This document shows, in pieces, positions 41,076 through 53,500 of a stretch of DNA of 64,000 nucleotides. The first letter of the stretch is position 1. Each line of letters starts with the position of its first letter. Where the stretch lies: assembly GCF_937616625.2 (NCBI RefSeq), contig NC_065573.1, positions 8,943,001-9,007,000 on the forward strand, written 5' to 3'. The stretch is from Mercurialis annua (Eukaryota; Streptophyta; Magnoliopsida; Malpighiales; Euphorbiaceae). The notes below the pieces were generated by a model, which saw only the letters and a program-made list of their open reading frames with translations, was not told the DNA's origin and did no database searches. A program made the translations under genes and the position numbers.

Positions 41076-42939
41076 CTCAAGTCTTTTTAATGCGTCGATT
41101 TAATTACCATGCTTATGTCGGATAACAAGTCTCTCTAATGCGTCGTTTCGATTATCTAGGCATGGTTAGGTTATACTATGCAAAGGGTGTTTGAAAAGTG
41201 ACGCTAGATTAGTATGTCGCGTCTCAATTCTCTTTAACGCGTTGTTCCGATAACCTAAGCATGGTTAGGTTATATTACGCAAAGCGTGCGTGAAAAGTGA
41301 CGCTAGATTAGTATGTCGCGTTCTCAAGTCTGTTTAACCCGTCGTTCCGATTACCTAAGAATGGTTAGGTTATACTGTGCAAAGTGTTCGTGAAATGTGA
41401 CGCTAGATAAGTATGTCGCGTTCTCTTTAACGCGTTCCGATTACCTAAGCATGGTGAGGTTATATTACGCAAAATGTGCTGCAAAAGTAACGTTAGATTA
41501 GAATGTCACGTCTCAAGTCCCTCTAATGCGTCGTTCCGATTTCATAAGCATGGTTAGGTTATATTACGCAAAGTGTGCGTGAAAAAGGACATTATATTAG
41601 TATGTGTCGTTCCAATTACCCAAGAATGGTTAGGTTATATTACGCAAAGTTTGCGAGAAAAGTAAGGCTACATTAGTATGTTGTGTCTCAAGTCTCTTTA
41701 ACGCGTCGTTTTCATTACCTAAGCATTGTTAGGTTTTATTATGCAAGGTGTGCCTGAAAAGTGACGCTAGATTAGTATGTCGCGTCTCAAGGCTCTCTTA
41801 TGCGTCTGATTACCTAAGCATGGTTAGGTTATATTATGCAAAGTATAGTTCAAAAGTGACGCTAGATAAGTATGTCGCGTCTCAAGTCTCTTTGACGCGT
41901 CGTTTCGATTAACATGCTTATGCCGCGTCACAAGTCTCTCTAACGCGTCGTTCAGATTACCTGATTAGTTTATATTACGCAAGGTGTGCGTGAAAAGTAA
42001 CAATAGATTAGTTTGTCGTATCTCAAGTCTCTTTAATGCGTCGTTCCGATTACCTAAGCATGAGTAGGTTATATTACGAAAAGTGTGCGTGAAAAGTTAC
42101 AATAGATTAGTATGTCGCGTCTCAAGTCTATTTAACGCGTCGTTTCGATTACCTATGCCTGGTTGGTTATATTAAGAAAAGTATGCGTGAAAACTGACGC
42201 TGGATGAGTAAGTTGCGTTTAAATTCTCTTTATCACGTTGTTCCGATTATCTAAGCATGGTAAGGTTATAATAAACAAAGCGTGCTTGAAAACTGACGCT
42301 AGATTAGTATGTCGCGTCTCAAGTCTCTTTAACGCGTCGTTCCGATTACCTAAGCATGCTTAAGTTATATTACACAAAGTGTCCGTAAAAAGTGATGCTA
42401 GATTAGTATCGCACGTCTCAAGTCTCCTTAACGCGTCGTTTCAATTACCATACTTATGTCGCGTCAGAAGTCTCTCTAACGCGTTGTTCCGATTACCTAA
42501 GCATGGTTTGGTTATATTACGCAAGGTGTGCGTAAAAAGTAACAATAGATAAGTTTGTCGCATCTCAAGTCTCTTTAACGCGTCGTTCCGATTACCTAAT
42601 CATGGTTAGGTTATATTACAAAAAGTGTGCGTGAAAAGTAATAATGTACGTCGCGTCTCAAGTCTATTTAACGCGTCGTTCCGATTACCTATGCATGGTT
42701 AAGTTATATTATGAAAAGTATGCGTGAAAACTGACGCTAGATGAGTAAGTTGCGTCTCAATTCTCTTTATGAAAAGTAAGCGTGAAAACTGATGCTAGAT
42801 GAGTAAGTTGCGTCTCAATTCTCTTTATCGCGTTGTTCCGATATCTAAGCATGGTTAGGTTTTAATAAACAAAACGTGATTGAAAAGTGACGCAAGATTA
42901 GTATGTCGCGTCTCAAGTCTCTTTAACGCGTCGTTTCGA

Positions 42940-44030
42940 TTACCCAAGAATGGTTAGGTTATATTATGTAAAGTGTGCGAAAAAAGTAAGGCTCGATTAG
43001 TTTGTTGCGGCTCAAGTCTCTTTAACGTGTCGTTCCGATTATCTAAGCATGGTTAGGTTATATAACGCAAGGTGTGCGTGAAAAGTGACGCTAGATTAGC
43101 ATGTCACGTCTCAAGGCTCTTTAATGCGCCGTTCCGATGACCTAGGCATGGTTAGGTTATATTATGCAAAGCATAGGTCAAAAGTGACGCTAGATTAGTA
43201 TGTCGCGTCTCAAGTCTCTTTATCGCGTCCTTTCGATTATCATGCTTATGTCGAGTCACAAATCTCTTTAACGCGTCGTTCCGATTACCTAAGCATTGTT
43301 AGGTTATATTACGCAAGCTATGCGTGAAAAGAAACAATAGATTAGTATGACGTGTCTCAAGTCTCTTTAATGCGTCGTTCCGATTACCTAGGCATGTTAC
43401 GAAAAGTGTGCGTGAAAAGTGACAATCGATTGATATGTCGCATCTCAAGTCTATTTAACGCATATTTCTGATTAGGTTATATTATGAAAAGTGTGCGTGA
43501 CAACTGACGCTAGATTTTTATGTTGCGTCTCAATTCTCTTTATCGCATTGTTCCGATTATCTAAGCATGATTAGGTCATAATAAACAAAGGGTGCTTGAA
43601 AAGTGACGCTAGATTAGTACGTCGCGTCTCAAGTCTCTTCAACGTGTCGTTCCGATTACCTAAGCATAGTTAGGTCATATTACGCAAAGAGTGTCTGAAA
43701 AGGGACGCAGGAAAAGTATGTCGCGTCTCAAGTGTCTTAAAAGCGTCGTTCCGATTACCCAAGAATGGATAGGTTATATTAGGCAAAGTGTGCGAGAAAA
43801 GTTGCGCGCATGCTAATCTCTTTAACGCGTCGTTCCAATTAGCTAAGCATGGTTAGGTTATATTACAAAAAGTGTGCGTGAAAAGTAACAATAGATTGGT
43901 ATGTCGCGTCTCAAGTCTCTTTAATGCGTCGTTCCGATTACCTAAGCATGGTTAGGTTACATTACGCTAAGTGTGCGTGAAAAGTGATGCTAGATTAGTA
44001 TGGCGCAACTCAAGTCTCTTAAACGCGTCG
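42940..44030 (+). repeat. Forward-oriented counterpart of the inverted block (S4)
   Basis: Read in + orientation, this run gives the variants found reversed in the S2 and S3 blocks. In order they are ATTATGCAAAGCATAGGTC, GATTATCATGCTTATGTCGAG, AAGAAACAATAGATTAG, CATGTTACGAAAAGTGTG, GTGACAATCGATTGATATG, ATAATAAACAAAGGG, GTGTCTGAAAAGGGACGCAGG and CATTACGCTAAGTGTG. Part of this matches the reverse complement of about 17,180-17,660, and the rest that of about 15,340-15,660. It is flanked by deletion joints on both sides. Confidence 0.72.
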
Positions 44031-46632
44031 TTTCGATTACCATGCTTATGGCACGTTACAAGACTCTCTAACAAGTCGTTCTGATTACCAAAGCATGTAT
44101 ATTACGCAAAGTGTCGCGTCTCAAGGCTCTTTAACGCGTCGTTTCGATTACGTAAATATGGTTAGGTTATTGTACACAAAGTGTGCGTGAAAAGTGAAGC
44201 TAGATTAGTATGTCGTGTCTCAACTCTCTTTAACGCGTCATTCCGATTACCTAAGAATGGTTAGGTTATTTTACGCAAAGTGTGCGTGAAAAGTGACGCT
44301 AGATTAGTATGTCGCGTCTCAAGTCTCTTTAACGTGTCGTTCCGATTACCTAAGCATGGTTATGTTATATCGCCAAGTGCGCGTTTATAGTGTCGCTAGA
44401 TTAGTATGTCGCATCACAATTCCCTTTAGCGCGTTGTTACAATTACCTAAGCATGGTAAGTTATATTACGCAAAGTGTGCGTTAAAAGTGACGCTAGATT
44501 AGTATGGCTCGCCTCAAGTCTCTTTAAAGCATCGTTTCAATTACCTAAGCAAGGTTAGGTTAATTTATGCAAAGTGTTCGTGAAAAGTGACGCTAGATAG
44601 TATGTTGCATCTCAAGTCTTTTTAACGCGTCGTTCCGACATGGTTAGGTTATATTACACAAAGAGTGTGTGAATAGTGACTCTAGATTAGTATGGCGCGT
44701 TTCAAGTCCCTTTAACGCGTCGCTCTGATTACCAAAGCATGGTGTTAGGTTATATTATGCAAAGTGTGCTCGAAAAGTGACAATAAATTAGTATGTCGTA
44801 CCTCAAGTCTCTTTAAGACGTCGTTCCGATTACATGCATGGATATGTTATATTACGCCAAGTGCGCGTTAAAAGTGTTGCCAGATTAGCATGTCGCGTCA
44901 CAAGTCTCTTTAACGCATTGTTACGGTTACATAAGCATGGTTAGGTTATATTACGCAAAGTATGTGTAAAAAGTGACGCTAGATTAGTATGTCGCGTCTC
45001 AAGTCTCTTTAACGCGTCGTTTCGATGACCATGCTTATGTTACATTACAAGTCTCTTTAACGTGTCATTTCGATTACCTATGCATAGTTAGGTCATTTTA
45101 CATAACGTGTGCGTGAAAAGTGACGCTAGATTAGTATGTCGTGACGCGTCGTTCCGATTACCTAAGCATGGTTAAGTTATATTATGCAATGTGTACGTGA
45201 AAACTGTTGCTAGGTTAGTATGTCGCGTCTCAATTCTCTTTTACGTGTCGTTCCGATTACCTAAGCATGGTTAGGTTATATTACGCAAAATGTGCGTGAA
45301 AAGTGACGTTAGATTAGTATGTCGTGTCTAAAGTCTCTTTAATATGTCGTTCCGATTACCTATGCATGGTTAGGTTATACTACGCAAAGCGTGCGTAAAG
45401 AGTGACACTAGATTAGTATGGCGCGTTTCAAGTATCTTTAATGCGTCATTTCGATTACCATGCTTATGTCGCATCATAAGTGTCTCAAACGCGTCGTTTC
45501 TGATTACCTTAGCAAAGGGTGCGTAAAAAGTGACAATAGATTAGTATGTCGCATCTCAAGTCGCTTTAACGTATTTTTCCGATTATCTAAGCATGATTAG
45601 GTTATGATAAACAAAGTCTGCTTGAAAAGTGACGCTAGATTAGTATGTCGCATCTCAAGTCTCTTTAACGTGTCGTTCCGATTACCTAAGCATGGTTAGG
45701 TTATTTTACGCAAAGTGTGCGTGAAAAGTGACGCTAGATTAGTATGTCGTGTCTCAAGTCCCTTTAACGTGTGTTCCGATTACCTAAGCATTGTTAGGTT
45801 ATATTACGAAAGTGTGCTTGAAAAGTGACCCTAGATTATTATATCGCGTCTCAAGTATCTTTAACACGTTGTTTTGATTACCAAAGAATGGTTATGTTAT
45901 ATTACGCCAAGTGCGAGTTAAAAGTGTCGCTAGATTAGTATGTCGCATCACTAGTCTCTTTAACGCGTTGTTACGATTGCCTAAATATGGTTAAGTTATA
46001 TTACGCTAAGTGTGCACGTCTCAAGTCCCTTTAACGCATTGTTTCGATTACCATGCATATGTCACATTACAAGTCTCTCTAACACATCGTTCCGATTACC
46101 AAAGTATGGTTAGCTTAAATACACAAAGTTTGCGTGAAAAAGATACAATAGATTAGTATGTAGTCGCATGTCTCTTTAACGCGTCGTTCCAATTACCTAA
46201 GCATGGTTGGGTTATTTTACGCAAAGTGTGCGTGAAAAGTGACGCTAGATTAGTATGTCGTGTCACAAGTCTCTTTAACGGGTCGTTCCAATTACCTACG
46301 CATGGTTTGGTTATATTACGGGATGTGTTCGTGAAAACTGTTGCTATATTAGTATGTCGCGTCTCAAGTCTCCTTAAAGCGTCGTTCTAATTACCTAATC
46401 ATGGTTAGGTCATTTTACGCAAATTGTTCGTGAAAAGTGACCCTAGATTAGTATGTCGCGTCTCAAGTCTCTTTAACGCGTCGTTCCGAATACCTAAGCA
46501 TGGTTGTTAGGTTATATTCCACAAAGCGTGCGTCAAAAGTGATGCTAGATTAGTATGGCGCATTTTAAGTCTATTTAACGCGTCATTTCAATTACCGTCG
46601 TTCTGATTACCTTAGCATGGTTAGGTTATATT

Positions 46633-46647
46633 ACGCAAAGTGTGCGT
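46633..46647. other. Monomer dyad ACGCA-5-TGCGT
   Basis: Monomer positions 29-43 hold a 5-bp inverted repeat, ACGCA and TGCGT, around an AAGTG spacer. It recurs in most monomers with substitutions. Variant copies reading GCCAAGTGCGCG alter the dyad. It could be a protein-binding half-site pair or a weak hairpin. No function is shown by the sequence. Confidence 0.5.
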
Positions 46648-46690
46648 GAAAAGTGACGCTAGATTAGTATGTCGCGTCTCAAGTCTCTTT

Positions 46691-46701
46691 AACGCGTCGT
46701 T
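46691..46701. other. Monomer dyad AACG-CGT-CGTT with an ACGCGT core
   Basis: Monomer positions 87-97 carry the dyad AACG-CGT-CGTT, which includes the palindrome ACGCGT (an MluI recognition site). Many monomers keep ACGCGT; others carry ATGCGT, ACGTGT or ACACGT, which are single transitions at its CpGs. In genomic DNA this would predict a 99-bp ladder, subject to methylation. That is inference from the sequence, not a demonstrated property. Confidence 0.5.
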
Positions 46702-49700
46702 CCGATTACCTAAGCATGGTTAGGTTATATTACGCGAAGTCTGCGTAAAAAGTGACGCTAGATTAGTATAGCGCGTCACAAGTCTCTATAACGCGTCGTT
46801 TCGATTACCATGCTTATTATGTCGCTTAACAAGTGTCTTTAACGCGTCGTTCTGATTACCTAAGTATGGTTACGTTATATTATGCAAAGTGTCCGTGAAA
46901 AGTGACAATTGATTAGTATGTCGCGCGTCAAGTCTCTTTAACACGTCGTTCTGATTACCCAGGAATAGATAGGTTATATTACGCAATGTGTGCGAGAAAA
47001 GTAACGCTATTAGTATGTCACATCTCAAGTCTCTTTAACGCGTCGTTCCATTTAGCTAAGCATGGTTAGGTTATATTACGCAAGGTGTGCGTGAAAAGTG
47101 ACACTCAATTAGTATGTCGCGTCTCAAGGCTCTTTAATGCGTCGTTCCGATTACCCAATAATGGTTATTTTATATTACGCAAAGTGTGCGCGAAAAGTTG
47201 CGCTAGCTTAGCATGTCGCATCACAAGTCTCTTTAACTCGTATAAGCATGGTTAGGTTATATTACAAAAAGTGTTCGTGAAAAGTAACAATAGATTAGTA
47301 TGTCGCGTCACAAGTCTCTTGAACGCGTGGTTCTGATTACCTAAGCATGGTTAAGTTACATCACGCTAAGTTGCGTGAAAAGTGATGCTAGATTAGTATG
47401 GTGCGTCTCAAGTCTCTTAAACGCGTCGTTTCAATTACCATGCTTATATCGCATCACAAGTCTCTCTAACGCGTCGTTCCAATTACCTAAGCATGGTTAG
47501 GTTATATTACGCAAAGTGTGCATAAAAGTGACGGTATATTAGTATGGCGCATCTCAAGTCTTTTTAATGCGTCGATTCGATTACCATGCTTATGTCGGGT
47601 AACAAGTCTCTCTAACGCGTCGTTTCGATTATCTAAGCATGGTTAGGTTATACTACGCAAAGGGTGCTTGAAAAGTGACGCTAGATTAGTATGTCGCGTC
47701 TCAATTCTCTTTAACGCGTTGTTCCGATTACCTAAGCATGGTTAGGTTATATTACGCAAAGCGTGTGTGAAAAGTGACAATAGATTAGTATGTCGTGTTC
47801 TCAAGTCTGTTTAACCCGTCGTTCCGATTACCTAAGCATGGTTAGGTTATATTGTGCAAAGTGTTCGTGAAATGTGACGCTAGATAAGTATGTTGCGTTC
47901 TCTTTAACGCGTTCCGATTACCTAAGCATGGTTAGGTTATATTGCGCAAAATGTGCTGCAAAAGTGACGTTAGATTAGAATGTCGGGTCTCAAGTCCCTC
48001 TAATGCGTCGTTCCGATTTCATAAGCATGGTTAGGTTATATTACGCAAAGTGTGCGTGAAAAAGGACACTATATTAGTATGTGTCGTTCCAATTACCCAA
48101 GAATGGTTAGGTTATATTACGCAAAGTTTGCGAGAAAAGTAAGGCTAGATTTGTATGTTGTGTCTCAAGTCTCTTTAACGCGTCGTTTTCATTACCTAAG
48201 CATTGTTAGGTTTTATTATGCAAGGTGTGCCTGAAAAGTGAAGCTAGATTAGTTTGTCGCGTCTCAAGGCTCTCTTATGCGTCTGATTACCTAAGCATGG
48301 TTAGGTTATATTATGCAAAGTATAGTTCAAAAGTGACGCTAGATTAGTATGTCCCGTCTCAAGTCTCTTTAACGCGTCGTTTCGATTAACATGCTTATGC
48401 CGCGTCACAAGTCTCTCTAACGCGTCGTTCAGATTACCCTGATTAGGTTATATTACGCAAGGTGTGCGTGAAAAGTAACAATAGATTAGTTTGTCGTATC
48501 TCAAGTCTCTTTAATGCGTCGTTCCGATTACCTAAGCATGAGTAGGTTATATTACGAAAAGTGTGCGTGAAAAGTTACAATAGATTAGTATGTCGCGTCT
48601 CAAGTCTATTTAACGCGTCGTTTCGATTACCTATGCCTGGTTAGGTTATATTATGAAAAGCATGCGTGAAAATTGACGCTAGATGAGTAAGTTGCGTTTA
48701 AATTCTCTTTATCGCGTTGTTCCGATTATCTAAGCATGGTAAGGTTATAATAAACAAAGCGTGCTTGAAAACTGACGCTAGATTAGTATGTCGCGTCTCA
48801 AGTCTCTTTAACGCGTCGTTCCGATTACTTAAGCATGGTTAGATTATATTACGCAAAGTGTGCGTGAAAAGTGAAGCTAGATTAGTATGTCGCATCTCAA
48901 GTCTCTTTAACGCGTCGTTCCGATTACCTAAGCATGCTTAAGTTATATTACACAAAGTGTCCGTAAAAAGTGATGCTAGATTAGTATCGCGCGTCTCAAG
49001 TCTCCTTAACGCCTCGTTTCAATTACCATACTTACGTCGCGTCACAAGTCTCTCTAACACGTTGTTCCGATTACCTAAGCATGGTTAGGTTATATTACGC
49101 AAGGTGTGCGTGAAAAGTAACAATAGATTAGTTTGTCGCATCTCAAATCTCTTTAACGCGTCGTTCCGATTACCTAATCATGGTTAGGTTATATTACGAA
49201 AAGTGTGCGTGAAAAGTAACAATAGATTAATATGCCGCGTCTCAAGTCTATTTAACGTGTCGTTCCGATTACCTATGCATGGTTAAGTTATATTATGAAA
49301 AGTATGCGTGAAAATTGACGCTAGATGAGTAAGTTGCGTCTCAATTCTCTTTATGAAAAGTAAGCGTGAAAACTGACGCTAGATGAGTAAGTTGCGTCTC
49401 AATTCTCTTTATCGCGTTGTTCCGATTATCTAAGCATGGTTAGGTTTTAATAAACAAAACGTGATTGAAAAGTGACGCTAGATTAGTATGTCGCGTCTCA
49501 AGTCTCTTTAACGCGTCGTTCCGATTACCTTAGCAAGGTTAGATTGTATTACGCAAAGTGTGCGTGAAAAGTGACGCTAGATTAGTATGTCGCATCTCAA
49601 GTCTCTTTAACGCGTCGTTCCGATTACCTATGCATGCTTAAGTTATATTACACAAAGTGTGCGTAAAAAGTGCTACTAGATTAGTATCGCGCGTCTCAAG

Positions 49701-50520
49701 TCTCCTTAACGCGTCATTTCAATTACCATGCTTATGCGTCACAAGTCTCTCTAACGCGTCGTTTCGATTACCGAAGCATGGTTAGGTTATATTACGCAAA
49801 GTGTGCGTGCTAAATGACAATAGATAGTATGTCGCGTCTCAAGTCTATTTACCGCGTCGTTCCGATTACGTAACCATGGTTAGGTTATATTACGCAAGGT
49901 GTGCGTGAAATGTGAAGCTAGATTAGTATGTCGCGTCTCAAGGCTTTTTAATGCGTCGTTCCGATTACCTAAGCATGGTTAAGTTATATAAGGCAAAGTG
50001 TGCGTAAAAAGTGACGCTAGATTAGTATATCGTGTCTCAAGTCTCTTTAAAGCGTTGTTCCGATTAACTAAGCATGGTTAGGTTATACTATGCAAAGTGA
50101 GCGTAAAACGTGACGCTAGATTAGTATGGCGCGTCTCAAGTCTCTTTAACGCGTCGTTTGATTACCATGTTTATGTCGCGTCACAAGTCTCTCTCTCGCG
50201 TCGTTCCGATTACCTAAGCATGGTTAGGATATATTACACAAAGGGTTCGTGAAAAGTGTAGCTCTCAAGTCTGTTTAACGCGTCGTTCCGATTACCTAAG
50301 CATGGTTAGGTTATATTGCGCAAAGTGTGCATGAAACGTGACGCTAGATAAGTATGTCGTGTCACAAGTCTCTTTAACGTGTCGTTCCGATTGCCTAAGC
50401 ATGGTTTGGTTATATTACACAAAGAGTGCTTGAAAAGTGACGATAGATTACTATGTCGCGTTTAAGGTCTCTTTAACGCGTCGTTCCGATTTATCCAAGA
50501 ATGGTTAGGTTATATTACGC

Positions 50521-50540
50521 AAAGTGTGCGAGAAAAGTGA
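50521..50540 (+). other. S5 joint that bypasses the inverted block
   Basis: S5 reads GCGAGAAAAGTGATCCTAG here. The left half is the variant at S1 5,488 (GCGAGAAAAGTAACGC). The right half is the variant at 19,030-19,052 in S2, just right of the inverted block (GTGAAAAGTGATCCGAG). GAAAAGT is common to both. The joint removes everything between, including the block in either orientation. Confidence 0.75.
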
Positions 50541-53500
50541 TCCTAGATTAGTATGTCGCGTCTCAAGTCTCTTTAACGCGTCGTTTCGATTACCTAAGCA
50601 TGGTTAGATTATATTACGCAATGTGTGCGTGAAAGCTGTTGTCAGGTTAGTATGTCGTGTCTCAAGTCTCTTTCACGCGTCGTTCCGATAACCTAAGCAT
50701 GATTAGGTTATATTACGCAAAATGTGCTTGAAAAGTGACGTTAGATTAGTATGTCGCGTCTCAAGTCTCTTTAAATCGTCGTTCCGATTACGTAAGCATG
50801 GTTAAGTTATATTACGCAAAGGGTGCTTGAAAAGTGACACTAGATTAGTATGTCGCGTCTCAAGTCTCTTTAATTCGTCGTTCTGATTACCTGAGCATGG
50901 TTAGGTTATATTACGCAAAGTGTGCGTTAATAGTGACGCTAGATTAGTATGTCGCATCTCAAGTCTCTTTAACGCGTCGTTACGATTATCTAAACATGGT
51001 TAGATTATTTAACGCATATTGTGCGTGAAAAGTGAAGCTAGATTAGTATGTCGCATCTCAAGTCCATTTAACGCATCGTTCCGATTACTTAAGCATGGTT
51101 AGGTTATATTACGCAAAGTGTGCGTGAAAAGTGACGCTAGATTAGTATGTCGCGTCTCAAGTCTCTTTAATGCGTCGTTTAGATTAACTAAGCATGGTTA
51201 GGTTAATTGCAATGAGTGCGTAAAAAGTGTTATTGGGCGTTTCAAGTAGTTTCGATTACCATGCTTATGTCGCGTCACTAGTATCTCTAACGCGTCGTTC
51301 TGATTACCTAGGCATGGTTTGTTATATTACGCAAAGTGTGCGTGAAAAGTGACAATAAATTAGTATGTCGCGTCTTATGTCTTTTTATTGCGTCGTTCCG
51401 ATTACCTAAGCATGGTTAGGTTATTTTACCCAAAGTGCGCATGAAAAGAGACGCTAGATTAGTATGTCGCGTCTCAAGTCTCTTTAACGCGTGTTTCGAT
51501 TACTTATGCATAGTTAGGTTATATTACGCAAAGTGTGCATGAAAAGTGACGCAAGATTAGTATGTCGCGACTCAAGTCTCTTTAACGCGTCATTCTGATT
51601 ACCTAAGCATGGTTAGGTTATATTTAGCAAAAGTGTGCGTGAAGAGTAACGTTAGATTAGTATGGCGCGTCCTATGTCTCTCTAATGCGTCGTTCCGATT
51701 ATCTAAGCATGGTTAGGCTATACTACGCAAAGTGTGTGTGAAAAGTGACACTAGATTAGTATGTCACGTCGCAAGTCTATTTAACACATCGTTCCGATTA
51801 CCTAAGCATGGATAGATTATTTTACGCAAAGTATGCGTGAAAAGTGACGCAAGATTTGTATGTCCGGTCTCAATTCTCTTTAACGCGTTGTTCTGAGATT
51901 ACCTATGCATGGTTATGTTATATTACGCCAAGTGCGCGTTAAAAGAGTCGTTAGATTAGTATGTCGCGTCACAAGTCTCTTAAACGAGTCGTTACGATTA
52001 CCTATGCATGGTTAAGTTATATTATAAAAAGTGTGTGTAAAAACTGACGCTAGATTAGTATGGCGCGTTTCAAGTCTCTTTAACGCGTCGTTTCGATTAC
52101 CATGCTTATGTCACGTTATAAGTCTATCTAACTCGTCGTTCTAATTACCAAAGCATGGTTAGGCTATATTACGCAAAGTGTGCGTGAAAATTGACAATAG
52201 ATTAGTATGTCAAGTCTCTTTAACATGTCGTTCCGATTACCTAAACATGGCCAGGTTATTTTACATAAAGTGTGCGTGAAAACTGACGCTAGAATAGTAT
52301 GTCGCGTCTCAAGTCTCTGTAATGTCTCGTTCGGATTATCTAAGCATGGTTAGGTTATTTTACGTGAAGTGTGCGTAAAACGTGACGGTAGATTAATATG
52401 TCGTGTCTCAAGTCTCTTTAACGCGTCGTTGTGATTACCTAAGCATGGTTAGGTTATATTTTGCAATGTGTGCGTGAAAACTGTTGTTAAGTTAGTATGT
52501 CGCATCTCAAGTCTCTTTAATGCGTCGTTCCGATTATCTAAGCATTGTTAGGTTATATTACACAAAATGTGCGTCTAAAGTGACGCTAGATTAGCATGTT
52601 GCATCTCAAGTCTCTTTAATGCGTCGTTCCAATTACCTAAGCATGGCTAGGTTATATTACGCAAAGAATGCGTGAATAGTGACGCTAAATTAATATGTCG
52701 CATCTCAAGTCTCATTAACGCGTCGTTCCGATTGCTTAAGCATGGTTAGGTTATACTACGCGAATTGTGCGTAAAAAGTGACACTAAATTAGTATGACGA
52801 GTCTCAAGTCATTTTAACGTGTCGTTCCGATTAGCTAAGCATGGATAGGTTATATTACGCAAAGTGTGCGTAAAAAGTGACGCTAGATTAGTATGGCGCG
52901 TTTCAAGACTCTTTAACGCGTCATTTCGATTACCATGCTCATGTCGTTTAACAAGTGTCTTTATCGCATCGTTCTGATTACCTTAGCATGGTTAGGTTAT
53001 ATTATACAAAGTGTGCGTGAAAAGTGACGCTATATTAGAATGTCGCGCCTCAAGTCTCTTTTACGCGACGTTCCGATTATCTAAGCATGGTTAGGTTATA
53101 TACGCAAAGAGTGCGTTAATAGTGGCGCTTGATTAGTATGTCGCGTCACAAGTCTCTCTAACCCGTCGTTCCGATTACCCATGGTTAGGTTATATTAAGC
53201 AAAGTGCGCGTGAAAAATGACGCTAGGTTAGTATGTCGCGTCGCAAGTCTCTCTAACGCGTCGTTCCGATTACCTAAGCATGGTTAGGTTATATTACGCA
53301 GAGTGTGCGTGAAAAGTGACTCTCGATTAGTATGTCGCGACTCAAGTCTCTTTAACGCGTCGTTCCGGTTACCTAAGCATGGTTAGGTTGTTATACGCAA
53401 AGTGTGCTTGAAAAGTGACGCTAAATTAGTATGTCGTGTCATAAGTCCGCAAAGTGTGCGTAAAAAGTGACGCTAGATGAGTATGGCGCGCTTCGATTAC

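Larger units (their letters stand above)
38622..45142 (+). repeat. Superunit copy S4, internally deleted
   Basis: S4 is bounded at both ends by the same junction (GACGCGTCGTTCC preceded by TATGTCGT), giving 6,521 bp. It follows S1 order to about 42,930, with one monomer missing near 42,340 and a deletion scar near 41,035. It then enters a run of variants (42,940-44,030) that the other copies carry only in inverted orientation. From about 44,035 it joins the end-part of the unit, equivalent to S3 37,390-38,621. Most of the second half of the superunit is therefore absent. Confidence 0.83.
46605..46703 (+). repeat. Reference 99-bp monomer
   Basis: This copy differs from my by-eye consensus at one base (CCTTAG instead of CCTAAG), so it is a good type copy. 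Taking GATTACC as position 1, the order is: GATTACCTAAGCATGG (1-16), TTAGGTTATATTACGC (17-32), AAAGTGTGCGTGAAAAGTG (33-51), ACGCTAGATTAGTATGTCG (52-70), CGTCTCAAGTCTCTTTAA (71-88) and CGCGTCGTTCC (89-99). The middle is AT-rich, while the two ends are rich in CpG. The next monomer starts directly at 46,704. Confidence 0.93.

Noticed and set aside
46605..46703. Centromere protein B box in the monomer
   Set aside because: TTCG and CCG motifs are present, but the spacing and the CGGG end of the box are absent.
46605..46703. Origin of the 99-bp monomer from two 49-50-bp half units
   Set aside because: The halves share only short words such as GATTA. Similarity is too weak to separate from chance by eye, and the 48-bp unit is better explained by deletion with a small inversion.
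48052..48234. 60-residue open frame with a different residue pattern
   Set aside because: It is another frame of the same monomers, opened by small indels. Nothing but satellite repeat is encoded.
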